NCBI GenBank assembly: GCA_002722955.1
Contig: PBMZ01000024.1
Span: forward strand, 1 to 64,000
Direction of reading: 5' to 3'
Origin: Planctomycetaceae bacterium
GTDB lineage: Bacteria > Planctomycetota > Planctomycetia > Planctomycetales > Planctomycetaceae
DNA length: 64,000 bases
Shown here: one piece after another, positions 7,109-15,544 of the stretch
Position numbering within the stretch: the stretch's first letter is position 1
Layout of the letters: every line of letters starts with the position of its first letter
Notes under the pieces: model-generated
Seen by the model: only the letters and a program-made list of their open reading frames with translations
What the model was told of the DNA's origin: nothing
Databases searched by the model: none
Translations under genes and position numbers: made by a program

Positions 7109-9709
7109 TTAGTCCACGTACAGAAATCGATTCGAACTCAGAAGCGCTTGGCAGAAGCTGGCCAGGGCTTGTTCTGACGCGGTGGTTTTGGGCTTCTTGT
7201 CCTTTTGGCGTTCGGTCAGGTCGGCAGTTTGCTCTTTGAGGTAAGCTGTCGCCTCTTCGAGTTCCTCGGCTTCGGGTTCGGCGGCGAAGGCTAGGCGCCA
7301 GGCGTGTCGTATCTGAGCGGCTTGGTCGTTGCCGGCTTCGGCGATGACGCGCCCGGCGAAGTGCTTGGATTGCTCGACGATGAAATCGCTGTTCATTAGG
7401 AACAGGGACTGCGGAGCCACCGTTGACGACGTGCGCTGTTCGCAGTTGGGTGTCATGGCTGGTTCGTCGAAAGTATCAAGCACGGCCAAGGGGCGGCTGC
7501 GGCGCTTTTCAACGAAGACGCTCTTGCGGAACTGTTCGCCTTTCATATCGACGACGGCACCGGGACGGCCGGCGTTCAAGTTTTCTTTGCCGATGACAAA
7601 CTGGCCGACTCGATCGGCCATGACTGGGATCGGTGGGCCATAGCGGTTCGAGTTCAACTTGCCGCTGACAACAAGTACTGAGTCGCGGATCGCTTCTGCT
7701 TCCAGCCGGCGGCTGTTCATTCCGCCTAGCAACCGGTTGTCGGGATCGGCAATTCTTAACGCTTCGGAACGCTCGAATGATTGGCGGTAAACGGTCGATG
7801 TCATGATCAGGCGATGCAGTCGCTTCAAACTCCAACCCGATTCGACAAATTCTGTGGCGAGCCAATCGAGTAGCTCGGGATGCGACGGTTGCTCGCCCAG
7901 CGCACCGAAGTCGCCGGCGCTGGTGACTAAGCCTTTGCCGAAATGATGCATCCACATGCGATTGACCAAGACGCGCGCGACCAACGGGTGCTTGCCGTCC
8001 GTCAAGCTCTTGGCCAAAGCCATGCGGCGACCCGATGTCGGGAAGGCTTCGCTGTTACCGGCGATGTCCGGGCGCCCGACGCTCATGGAAACGATCGTCA
8101 GCTCAGCCGGCTGCACTTCCTGTCTTGGTTGTTCGTGATCGCCGCGGCTGAAGACAAAGGTCGCGGGGATCTTGCCCGAGACTTCTGTCAACGCGCGGAT
8201 GAATTCTTCTTTGGGCTTTGTGTCGCGAACCTTCTTCGCGTCGGCCGTCATCTTCTTTAGCTCGTCGGCGGCTTTGCGATCGTAGAGATAGAGCGAGCCG
8301 GCCGAGACATTGACGCTGGGATACTTTTGCAGCAGCGCGACTTGCTCGTCGGTGCGTTTCTTTTCCGGAGTCTCTCGCGCGGCACGCACGGTCTCGCGGA
8401 TATCGTCGGGTAGCTTCGCCAGCTCCTTTTCCAAAGTTCGCTGGATGAACTCGTTCTGCTTGACGACCCGCGCGGCTTCAATCTTCTTCGCTTCTTCTTC
8501 GATTTCCTTGGACTTGGCGATGTCTTCATCGGTGTACAACGAAACGCGACGGCTTCGAGGTGTCTTCCACGCTTTCCAATCGTAGGCCGGTTCGAAGATC
8601 GCGCGGAACCGATAATAGTCCGGCTGCGAAATCGGGTCGTATCGATGATGGTGGCAACGTGCACAACCAACCGTCAGTCCCAACAGCGACGTCGAAACGA
8701 TCTTAATCGTGTCAGCAATCACCTCGTTGCGAGCCACCACGTCGCCACTCGACGCAGCCGTGCCATCCGGAGCCATTCGCAAGAAGCCCGTCGCCGTCAG
8801 CTTCTCGATCTGCTCATCCGATAAATTGCGATACGGCGGCTTGAGCATCTCGTCGCCAGCCAATTGTTCTTGGATGAAAAGATCAAAGGCTTTGTCATTG
8901 TTGAGCGAGCGAATAACGTAATCGCGATACTTAAATGCGTCCGGACGTTGAACGTCTGAATTCGTATAGCCTTCCGAGTCCGAATAGCCGGCGACATCCA
9001 GCCAGTGCCGTCCCCATCGATCGCCGTAATGGGGCGAGGCCAACAATCGGTCGACCAACTGCTCGTAGGAGTCCGGCCGTTTGTCATTGAGGAACGCGTC
9101 GACTTCCGAGGGGCGCGGAGGCAACCCGATCAGGTCAAAGTAAGCTCGTCGAAGTAACGTCAACCGATCGGCGTCGGCCGCGAATGAGAAGCCGTATTCT
9201 TCGAGTCGCTCGAGTACGAAGGTGTCGATCGACGTGCGCACTCGGTTGCGATCTTTCACCTCTGGAAGTGCAGGTCGCTCAATTGGTTGAAAGGACCAAA
9301 ACGAGCGGTCGTCGTCTGTGATCAAGAAGCCATCGCCGATCGATTCCGGTTCCGGCCGCGCCGTTCGAGCACCGCTGGCGATCCATCTTTCCAAGATCGC
9401 GATCTGCTGCGGTGTTAGCTTCTTGGCGTCCTCGCCAGGTGGCATCTCACCACTTTTGACGCGTTCGATCAACGGGCTGTCGCCGGGTTTGGACGGAACA
9501 ATCGCTGGGCCTGATTCGCCACCCTTGACGATGAATCGCCGCAGTCTTAGATCGAGGCCGCCTTCGATTTCGGTCTCATCGCCGTGGCAGTGAAAGCACA
9601 TCGCCTTGAGGATTGGACGCACGTCTTTTTCAAAGAGCGGTGCGTCGTCGGCGCGGAGTTGTGTTGTCAACAGAATGGTGACGACGGCGATAAATCTTGA
9701 TGCGCTCAT
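7109..9709 (-). CDS. PSCyt1/DUF1549/DUF1553 cytochrome-domain protein
   Basis: This 866-residue exported protein has an N-terminal signal sequence (SRFIAVVTILLTTQLRA). The planctomycete cytochrome c domain (PSCyt1) has its heme-binding CFHCH at 38-42, followed by DUF1549 (about 150-350) with a second CARCH at 349-353, and DUF1553 in the C-terminal third (LVNRMWMHHFGKGLV). The family is greatly expanded in Planctomycetes; it is thought to be periplasmic and linked to redox or carbohydrate use, but its reaction is unproven. It is the last gene of a four-gene minus-strand cluster, separated from the WD40 gene by a palindromic spacer. Confidence 0.9.
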   Translation of the reverse strand: MSASRFIAVVTILLTTQLRADDAPLFEKDVRPILKAMCFHCHGDETEIEGGLDLRLRRFIVKGGESGPAIVPSKPGDSPLIERVKSGEMPPGEDAKKLTPQQIAILERWIASGARTARPEPESIGDGFLITDDDRSFWSFQPIERPALPEVKDRNRVRTSIDTFVLERLEEYGFSFAADADRLTLLRRAYFDLIGLPPRPSEVDAFLNDKRPDSYEQLVDRLLASPHYGDRWGRHWLDVAGYSDSEGYTNSDVQRPDAFKYRDYVIRSLNNDKAFDLFIQEQLAGDEMLKPPYRNLSDEQIEKLTATGFLRMAPDGTAASSGDVVARNEVIADTIKIVSTSLLGLTVGCARCHHHRYDPISQPDYYRFRAIFEPAYDWKAWKTPRSRRVSLYTDEDIAKSKEIEEEAKKIEAARVVKQNEFIQRTLEKELAKLPDDIRETVRAARETPEKKRTDEQVALLQKYPSVNVSAGSLYLYDRKAADELKKMTADAKKVRDTKPKEEFIRALTEVSGKIPATFVFSRGDHEQPRQEVQPAELTIVSMSVGRPDIAGNSEAFPTSGRRMALAKSLTDGKHPLVARVLVNRMWMHHFGKGLVTSAGDFGALGEQPSHPELLDWLATEFVESGWSLKRLHRLIMTSTVYRQSFERSEALRIADPDNRLLGGMNSRRLEAEAIRDSVLVVSGKLNSNRYGPPIPVMADRVGQFVIGKENLNAGRPGAVVDMKGEQFRKSVFVEKRRSRPLAVLDTFDEPAMTPNCEQRTSSTVAPQSLFLMNSDFIVEQSKHFAGRVIAEAGNDQAAQIRHAWRLAFAAEPEAEELEEATAYLKEQTADLTERQKDKKPKTTASEQALASFCQALLSSNRFLYVD

Positions 9710-9748
9710 GATTACCAGTGCAATTGAGCGAGCGAAGCGAGCTGAAGT

Positions 9749-9916
9749 TCCCTCTCCCCCACTAGCAGTTTCGCTTCGTCATTGATAATCCAGTGGAGAG
9801 AGGGTTAGGGTGAGAGGGCCAGTAATCGCTTTGATGCGTGTTGGTTGCCCCTCACTCTAGCCCTCTCCCCACTGGTGAATCCTAAGGAAATAGTAAGCCG
9901 CTCGTGGGGAGAGGGG
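9749..9916. repeat. Composite CCCTCTCCCC inverted-repeat element
   Basis: This gene-free spacer holds three interlocking stems: CCCTCTCCCCCACTAG (from 9749) with CAGTGGAGAGAGGG (9791-9804); GGGTTAGGGTGAGAGGG with GCCCCTCACTCTAGCCC; and CCCTCTCCCCACTGG with GTGGGGAGAGGGG (9904-9916). Repeats of this CCCTCTCCCC type are widespread in bacterial genomes. It lies between the WD40 gene and the PSCyt gene. Confidence 0.75.
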
Positions 9917-9951
9917 AGCAGTTCTCGCTCACTCGGCAGTTGGCTCAGCTT

Positions 9952-10959
9952 CTAAGCGTCCGCCAGAGTCCACACGGCGACGTTGTTGTGGCCGACACCG
10001 TAGATTCGTTCCCAGTTCTCGATGATCGAGAATCCGTGGACGTGCATTGGCGCCTTGGCCTGCTTAATGACCTTGCCGGTTTTGGCATCGTAGATCGAGA
10101 TGAAACCGCTGTGGTCTCCGCCAGCTGCGACGAACCAATCGCCGCTGGGATGGAACTCGATCTGCTCGACCAAACCTTTGAACTTGTCGTCGGAGATTTC
10201 GTGCACGCGCTTCTTGGCCTGCCAATCGAAAACTTCGATTCGCGATGGTCCGCCCAAGTGGTCGATGTTGCCAATCTTGCCGATGCCACCAGCGGCCAAG
10301 AGTTTTGAGTCCTTGGAAAAGGCCAGGCTGCGGATGCCGCCGATCGAGTGGCGTCGTTGCCGCGGGTCCCAGGTATACATGACGGGAGCTTCCAGCTCGC
10401 TGATCTTTTTCGCTTCGGCAAGATCCCACACGGCGATGTGGCCAACCTTGTCAGCCGTTGCCATCAGCTTTCCATCTGACGAAATCGTCACTGCGTAGAG
10501 CATCGATGGGTATTCGTTCGGAGTCAGCGGCTTGTGCTCGACCAGTTCATTGAGCTTCTCGCCGGATTCCGCGTTCCAAAGCTTGATGAGCATGTCGTCG
10601 GCGACGCTGACGATGGTCTTGCCATCGGGCGTAATTTGGATCATGCGGATCCATTTGTCGTGCGCTTTGACCTTGCGAATGAACTCGCGTTTTTCCGTGT
10701 TCCACCAAGCAAGGTGTCCGTCGTAGCTACCGCTGACGAGCGTGCTACCGGTTAACGACACGGTGGTGACGTAGCTGGTGTGTCCCTCGCCCGTAAAGGC
10801 TTGAGATTCCGCTTTCTCGACCTTAGCGTCTAATTCGTAGACCTTGAAGTCCGAGCTTCCACAGAACAACCGACTGGTCTCCGGCATCCGATCGACACCG
10901 AAAAAGATCGACGATTGTTTGTGAGTCCTGATCTCTTTGAGTTTGTTGGGATCAACCAT
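9952..10959 (-). CDS. WD40-repeat beta-propeller protein
   Basis: The 335 residues are built of about seven WD40-like repeats, with recurrent GHTSYVTTV, SGSYDGHLAWW, VADDMLIKLWN and GHIAVWDLAEA motifs. There is no signal peptide, so it is probably cytoplasmic or exported by another route. WD40 proteins act as binding platforms. In Planctomycetes such genes commonly sit beside DUF1501 and DUF1549/DUF1553 genes, as here, which suggests a shared but unknown task. The ATG at 10959 is the first possible start of the frame. Confidence 0.85.
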   Translation of the reverse strand: MVDPNKLKEIRTHKQSSIFFGVDRMPETSRLFCGSSDFKVYELDAKVEKAESQAFTGEGHTSYVTTVSLTGSTLVSGSYDGHLAWWNTEKREFIRKVKAHDKWIRMIQITPDGKTIVSVADDMLIKLWNAESGEKLNELVEHKPLTPNEYPSMLYAVTISSDGKLMATADKVGHIAVWDLAEAKKISELEAPVMYTWDPRQRRHSIGGIRSLAFSKDSKLLAAGGIGKIGNIDHLGGPSRIEVFDWQAKKRVHEISDDKFKGLVEQIEFHPSGDWFVAAGGDHSGFISIYDAKTGKVIKQAKAPMHVHGFSIIENWERIYGVGHNNVAVWTLADA

Positions 10960-10995
10960 TGGGTGACTCGTGGGAGGTGGGTTTATTTCTTGGGG

Positions 10996-11202
10996 AAGAG
11001 ATTAGTTATTAGTTATTTGGGATTAGTCATTTGCTATTGGGATGCTGCGGCGAAGCGTTGTTTAACCCTTAGGCGAGGACTGCTTGGTATGCTCCTCGCC
11101 TTCGGCTACAGGTTAAACAATGTTGGCGTTTAGCAGTCGACACTTACGGTCATTATTCAAATGACTAATGACTAATCCCAAATAACTAATGACTAATCTC
11201 TT
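10996..11202. repeat. Nested inverted-repeat element, family A
   Basis: The outer arms at 10996-11033 and 11158-11202 are complementary over almost their whole length. They are built of ATTAGTCATTAGTTATTTG-like units. Inside lie two further perfect stems: TTGTTTAACC (11058-11067) with GGTTAAACAA (11111-11120), and GGCGAGGA (11072-11079) with TCCTCGCC (11093-11100). The element fills the spacer between the DUF1501 and WD40 genes and begins 27 bases after the DUF1501 stop. Confidence 0.8.
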
Positions 11203-11228
11203 CAAGCACACCATCATCAAACGCACAA

Positions 11229-12527
11229 CTAGGCAAGTACTTCTTCGATCGCTTTGCAGCCGAAGTCAACGATCGGAATCGGTCGCGCGCCGATGTGGTA
11301 TTCTTTTTCGTGATCGATTCCGAGGGCTCTAAAGATTGTCGCGAAGACGTCACCGGATTTGGTTTCGCCGTCGACAACCGTTTGCCCATCGGGGTCCGTC
11401 TTGCCGTAAAACGTGCCGCCTTTGATTCCGCAGCCGCTCAGCGACATGCTCCAGGCGTTGGCAAAGTGGTCGCGACCAAGGCTCGGGTTGATGTTGGGAG
11501 TCCGACCGAATTCGGCCAGCGTAATCACCAACGTCGTTTCCAGAAGACCTCGATCCTTTAAGTCCGTCAGCAGTGTCGACATGGCATGATCCAAGTCGGC
11601 ACATAGCTCTTGATGCGTCTCGAAGTTTTGTCCGTGGCTGTCCCACCAAGCTCGCGCTACCTTGACAAAAGGCGTTCCGGCTTCGACCAAACGACGAGCG
11701 ATCAAGCATTGTTCGGCGAACTGACGTGGGCCGTACATCTCACGAACCTTGGCTGGTTCTTGTTCAATGTCGAACAACTTCTCGCTGGCCATCAAGCCGC
11801 GGACTCGTTGATACGCGCTGGTGTGACTTCCGACGGTTGAAGAAGTCCGCGAACGTGTGAATCGTTTGGCCAACAAGTCACGCAATGCAGCGCGGTCTTT
11901 GTGGTCGACGTCGGTGATTGTTTCCAGCCGACGGATGTTTTGAGGAATCATGCTTTCGGCAAGGAACATCGGAGCAAACCGTGATCCCAAGTATCCCGAC
12001 GTGCCTTTGCGGCGACCTTCCGTCGACGTGTACATCGAGACATAGTCGGGAACTTGGCTGTCGGCGCGTCCCAACTCGCGGGCACAGATGGCACCGATGT
12101 CGGGATGTTGAACGCCTTGCTCACGAGCGCGGCCGGTTTCCATCAAAGCGGCTCCACCGCCGTGATCGCCGACGCGTGTATTCAGCGAGCGGATGATCGC
12201 CGTGTTGCCCATCATCTTGGACATCTTCGGCAACATTTCGCTGATCTCGACGCCAGGTGCTGACGTTTGGATCTTGGCGAAAGGACCACCGGTTGGACGT
12301 CCTGGTTTGGGGTCCCAGGTCTCCAACTGAGATGCTCCGCCGGCAAGCCACAGCAAGATGACATTCTTCTGTTTCCGCTTCAGCTCGCCAGCCATCGCGG
12401 GGCTCTTCAAAGCGTCAAGGGCTGTCATGTCCGCGCCAAGAGTCGCGGCGCCGGCTGCTGCCGCTGTGCCCAAGAATCCCCGTCGGCTGACTCCATGTTC
12501 GGGTGATCCGCAGAAATTGTTTCTCAT
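11229..12527 (-). CDS. DUF1501 protein with Tat signal
   Basis: The 432-residue protein starts with a twin-arginine export signal (SRRGFLGTAAAAGAATLG, from residue 14). The body matches DUF1501, a family with the alkaline-phosphatase/sulfatase fold whose substrate is not established: LLWLAGGASQLETWDPKPG, DHGGGAALMETGR and LAEFGRTPNIN are visible. The Tat signal implies export in folded form, perhaps with a metal bound. It lies directly downstream of a DUF1549/DUF1553 gene, the usual partner in Planctomycetes. Confidence 0.9.
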   Translation of the reverse strand: MRNNFCGSPEHGVSRRGFLGTAAAAGAATLGADMTALDALKSPAMAGELKRKQKNVILLWLAGGASQLETWDPKPGRPTGGPFAKIQTSAPGVEISEMLPKMSKMMGNTAIIRSLNTRVGDHGGGAALMETGRAREQGVQHPDIGAICARELGRADSQVPDYVSMYTSTEGRRKGTSGYLGSRFAPMFLAESMIPQNIRRLETITDVDHKDRAALRDLLAKRFTRSRTSSTVGSHTSAYQRVRGLMASEKLFDIEQEPAKVREMYGPRQFAEQCLIARRLVEAGTPFVKVARAWWDSHGQNFETHQELCADLDHAMSTLLTDLKDRGLLETTLVITLAEFGRTPNINPSLGRDHFANAWSMSLSGCGIKGGTFYGKTDPDGQTVVDGETKSGDVFATIFRALGIDHEKEYHIGARPIPIVDFGCKAIEEVLA

Positions 12528-12566
12528 GCTATTGGCCTCGTTTTACTTGGCGAGATGGTCTGCTCT

Positions 12567-12622
12567 GTAGCCTGACTCTCTGAGTCGGGCGTCAACATGC
12601 CCGACTCAGAGAGTCAGGCTAC
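12567..12622. repeat. Perfect 24-bp inverted repeat
   Basis: Arms 12567-12590 and 12599-12622 are perfectly complementary around an 8-base loop. The inner part of the arm reads CTCTGAGTCGGGC. It lies between the DUF1549/DUF1553 gene and the DUF1501 gene, 40 bases before the latter's start. It could form a strong RNA hairpin in an intercistronic leader. Confidence 0.85.
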
Positions 12623-12720
12623 GGCTTTTTCTAAGGCAATGACCCGCATATGCGACCTGTGTGTAAGCGTCCCTCGCTCACGCGTCGGTTACCATGCGAA
12701 ATCGCCCGGTTTACCAACTC

Positions 12721-14355
12721 TCAATAGTTGAATCGCAACTCGGGGCCTGCGATCAGTGCCCAGAGTATCTGTTTCCAATTATCGTCGTTCTCGTCACGTT
12801 TTGATAAATACTGCTCGAAAGCCGCCGCTTCTTCGGATTCGGGGCCTCGTGAGTAAACCGCCCAAAATGCGGCGTCGATCTTTTCCTTTGGCGTTTTCAG
12901 CGTCTTGATGTAGCCCAAAAGTCGGTCGCGAGAGTCTCGCAAATAGTTGTTTTGGATGCGATCGCTGTTGCTGATCAACAGAGCTTCGTCGACACCGATT
13001 TGAAAGTACTCGCCGGGATACTCGATCAGGCTGGCCAAGCTGTTTGCCGCGTTCTCTAAGTTCTTTCGTTCGTCCGCCCAGTTCTCGGCTTGTAGTTTCT
13101 TGTCAAAGTCGTCGGGATTGGAAGTCGAGACGACCATCGACAAACCGTACTGCTTCGGCGTTAGCGCACGAGTCGTTGCGACGGCGAAGTGTTCGGGCGC
13201 GGGCTTCTCTATTTTCTGCGTCCATTCACTCGAGCGAGCGTAGGCTTCGGACAAGACGATGCCTCGAATCAATCGTTTCAGGTCGTAATTGTGAGCCGCC
13301 AAATCGCGCCGCAACCAATCAAGCAACTCGGGGTGGCTAGCAGGATTCTCGGAATGTAATTGGTCCAAGGGATGCACCAACCCGTGCCCCATGAAACGCG
13401 ACCAAATGCGATTGGCAATATTGCGAGCGAAGAATTGATCCTCGCCAGCTTTCAAAGCCAGCTCGACCAATTTCGTGCGAGGACTGAAGCCGGGCGTCTT
13501 GGCCGGCGGAGCCTTCGCGTCTTTCATTTGTTTCTGGACTTCCGCCGCCTCGGCCTTTTTCTGTTCGGCCGTCTTTTCGACAGCGGGCTCTTTGATCGTC
13601 GTGCCCGTCAAGAACATGAAGGCCGCTTGTTTTTCCTCGCCCGAGGTCGTTTTGAATTTGACAAGGCCGTCGTACTTTTCGGCAACGGTGTTCTTCTTCG
13701 TCATGTAAGTGCGATTGAAGAACGACGCCATCCCGAAGTAGTGATCTTGCAGCCAATCACCGACAAGCGGATGGTCATGACATTTCGCACAGCCAATGTT
13801 GACGCCGAAGAAAACGACGCTGGTGTCATTTGTCAGATCGTCGAGACTCTTGCCACGCAAACGAACAAACGACAGGGCCGTTTTCTGAGCGTCGTCGTTC
13901 TCGACACCGAGCATCATTTCGCGGAACAACTTATCCCACGAGCGGTTCTCTTTGGCTGCGGCCCGCAAGTACTCTTGCCAGTCGCCGCCGCCGTTGTAAT
14001 CGCCGGGCAGCAGCATTTCGTCCAATTGGTTGCTGTGGTGATAGACGAAATCTGGACTTGCGAGCAATCGATCGACGAGGTCCGTCCACTTTCGAGGTGA
14101 CTTGGAAGCGACGTACTGCTTTGTTTCGTGCATTCCCGGCACGCGACCCGCCAAGTCAAGCGTCAAGCGGCGAATGAGGTTTGCATCGGTGATCCTTGCC
14201 GCCGGCTGAATCTTTTCATCGGCCCAAGCTTTTCGGATATAATGGTCGATGGCTTCGTTGATCGGAGTGCTGGCTGGAAGTAGATCGTCAGCGTGCGCGA
14301 AGCTGGGCAACGCACCAACACAAAGCAATCCAAGAATGGAACAGAGAATCTTCAT
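12721..14355 (-). CDS. DUF1549/DUF1553 protein with one heme motif
   Basis: The 544-residue protein begins with a signal peptide (MKILCSILGLLCVGALPSFA). I start it at 14355 rather than 14448 because the extra 31 residues precede and would mask that signal. DUF1549 spans about 30-220 and includes CAKCHDHP (Cys189, Cys192, His193), a potential c-type heme site. DUF1553 follows to the end with IANRIWSRFMGHGLVHP. It lacks the N-terminal PSCyt1 cytochrome domain of the protein at 7109-9709. It is the first gene of the cluster and probably pairs with the DUF1501 protein next to it. Confidence 0.9.
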   Translation of the reverse strand: MKILCSILGLLCVGALPSFAHADDLLPASTPINEAIDHYIRKAWADEKIQPAARITDANLIRRLTLDLAGRVPGMHETKQYVASKSPRKWTDLVDRLLASPDFVYHHSNQLDEMLLPGDYNGGGDWQEYLRAAAKENRSWDKLFREMMLGVENDDAQKTALSFVRLRGKSLDDLTNDTSVVFFGVNIGCAKCHDHPLVGDWLQDHYFGMASFFNRTYMTKKNTVAEKYDGLVKFKTTSGEEKQAAFMFLTGTTIKEPAVEKTAEQKKAEAAEVQKQMKDAKAPPAKTPGFSPRTKLVELALKAGEDQFFARNIANRIWSRFMGHGLVHPLDQLHSENPASHPELLDWLRRDLAAHNYDLKRLIRGIVLSEAYARSSEWTQKIEKPAPEHFAVATTRALTPKQYGLSMVVSTSNPDDFDKKLQAENWADERKNLENAANSLASLIEYPGEYFQIGVDEALLISNSDRIQNNYLRDSRDRLLGYIKTLKTPKEKIDAAFWAVYSRGPESEEAAAFEQYLSKRDENDDNWKQILWALIAGPELRFNY

Positions 14356-14539
14356 AACACTGTCGAGAACGCGCACGCTTTGAGTGTTTGTCTGAACGAC
14401 AAGACGCAACACCTCAAGTGGGCGCGATTTAGGTAGGAAAATCGGCAAATGGATTTTACAGGCGGGAATAGTACACTAGCAAGTATTGATCTATTGATCA
14501 ATTAGATCCGCCGCGTGACTCCCGGTTACGATCCCAGAA

Positions 14540-14560
14540 CCCCCGACGTAAAGTCGGGGG
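14540..14560. repeat. 21-bp GC-rich palindrome, copy 2
   Basis: This CCCCCGACGTAAAGTCGGGGG copy differs from the one at 5560-5580 by a single base. It lies in the divergent spacer between the DUF1549/DUF1553 gene and the lipoprotein gene at 14621. The single change breaks one base pair of the dyad. Confidence 0.7.
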
Positions 14561-14620
14561 CGGGACGGCAGGTTTCGGGTTGTCAGTGGCGCAATCCGTT
14601 GTGTTCAACCGAGGTACATC

Positions 14621-15034
14621 ATGCTTCGACCGTTCACATGCATCTTTCTGCTATCCATCGCCGTCGGTTGCCAAAGCGAGCCGCCGACGCCAACGACGAT
14701 CACAGTGACAAAGGAAGAACTGCGATTTGATCCAAAAACAGTCAAACCCAGCAAGGCCACTCTTGGCTGGGGTTTAGGGTCAGGAACGGTCGAGGTCCTC
14801 GGACGCGAGGCTGGTAGTTGCCTTTTCGAGTACACTGACGAGATCGAGGGCGGCTACTCGGTCTACAAAGTCAGCGTGCCCGTCGACTCGGGACCGGTTT
14901 GGGTTCGCTACGAAAACTCAATTGACTATGGGACTTACACCGAATCCGGGCTATTGACTTCGTTCTCGCTAGAGAAGGCACGGAAAGTCCGAACGGGCAA
15001 TCTCCACGAGGGTTTGGAACAGCCAGTAAAGTAA
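14621..15034 (+). CDS. Small lipoprotein of unknown function
   Basis: The 137-residue protein has a lipoprotein signal: a short hydrophobic stretch (FTCIFLLSIAVGC) ends in a lipobox Cys at about residue 17. The mature part is small, polar and likely beta-rich, with Gly-rich turns (GWGLGSGTVEVLG). No family is recognised. GAGG precedes the ATG. The stop is four bases before the next start, so it is co-translated with the receiver-like protein. Confidence 0.7.
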   Translation: MLRPFTCIFLLSIAVGCQSEPPTPTTITVTKEELRFDPKTVKPSKATLGWGLGSGTVEVLGREAGSCLFEYTDEIEGGYSVYKVSVPVDSGPVWVRYENSIDYGTYTESGLLTSFSLEKARKVRTGNLHEGLEQPVK

Positions 15035-15038
15035 GGTC

Positions 15039-15434
15039 ATGCAAGCAGCCACGATCCTTGTCTACGAACCATCGCGACGTTGGGTGCCCGAGTTGCAGCG
15101 GAAATTCGAAGGCGAGGACGTTCGCATCAGAGCTTGCCGGTCGCTCGCGGACCTCTCGAAACAAATCCGCGAGGAAGCTCAGGCGGGCTTCGATCTGCAA
15201 GGCGTCGTCGTCATCGATCTGAAGTCGGGAGCGGCCGAGTGTCTGCAATTCTTGGGTTCGGCAGCCGGACAATCTCGCGATTGGGCCAAAGTCGTGATCG
15301 GCTCGAAGCAGAATGCCGAGTTGGAATGGCCACTGCGAGAGCTGGGTGCCGTCGGTTTTTTCTCGGAATTCGTGCCAGGCAGCGAGTTGTCACGCCTGTG
15401 CCGTAGACATTTGGCCTCGCGAGCGGAATACTAG
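15039..15434 (+). CDS. Receiver-like (response-regulator fold) protein
   Basis: The 131 residues resemble a CheY-type receiver domain: an N-terminal ATILVYEPS strand, a central VVVIDLKSG with an Asp where the phosphorylation site would be, and LGAVGFFSEF near the last strand, as in receivers. The acidic pair normally found after the first strand is not clear (YEPSR), so phosphorylation is uncertain. There is no output domain. No kinase is adjacent. AAGG precedes the ATG. Confidence 0.5.
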   Translation: MQAATILVYEPSRRWVPELQRKFEGEDVRIRACRSLADLSKQIREEAQAGFDLQGVVVIDLKSGAAECLQFLGSAAGQSRDWAKVVIGSKQNAELEWPLRELGAVGFFSEFVPGSELSRLCRRHLASRAEY

Positions 15435-15438
15435 CGAA

Positions 15439-15505
15439 GGAACAATTTGTCATTAGTTATTTGTCAATGACAGTCATTGACAAATAACTAATGACAAATT
15501 GTTCC
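15439..15505. repeat. Perfect 32-bp palindrome, family A
   Basis: Arms 15439-15470 and 15474-15505 are perfectly complementary around CAG. The arm contains TTTGTCATTAGTTATTTGTC, shared with the repeats near 11.1, 22.7 and 24.2 kb. It starts five bases after the receiver-like gene stop and ends 40 bases before the mrp start. Confidence 0.9.
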
Positions 15506-15544
15506 TCCCAACTTCCGCATCCCAATAGCGCCCCGATCGACACC

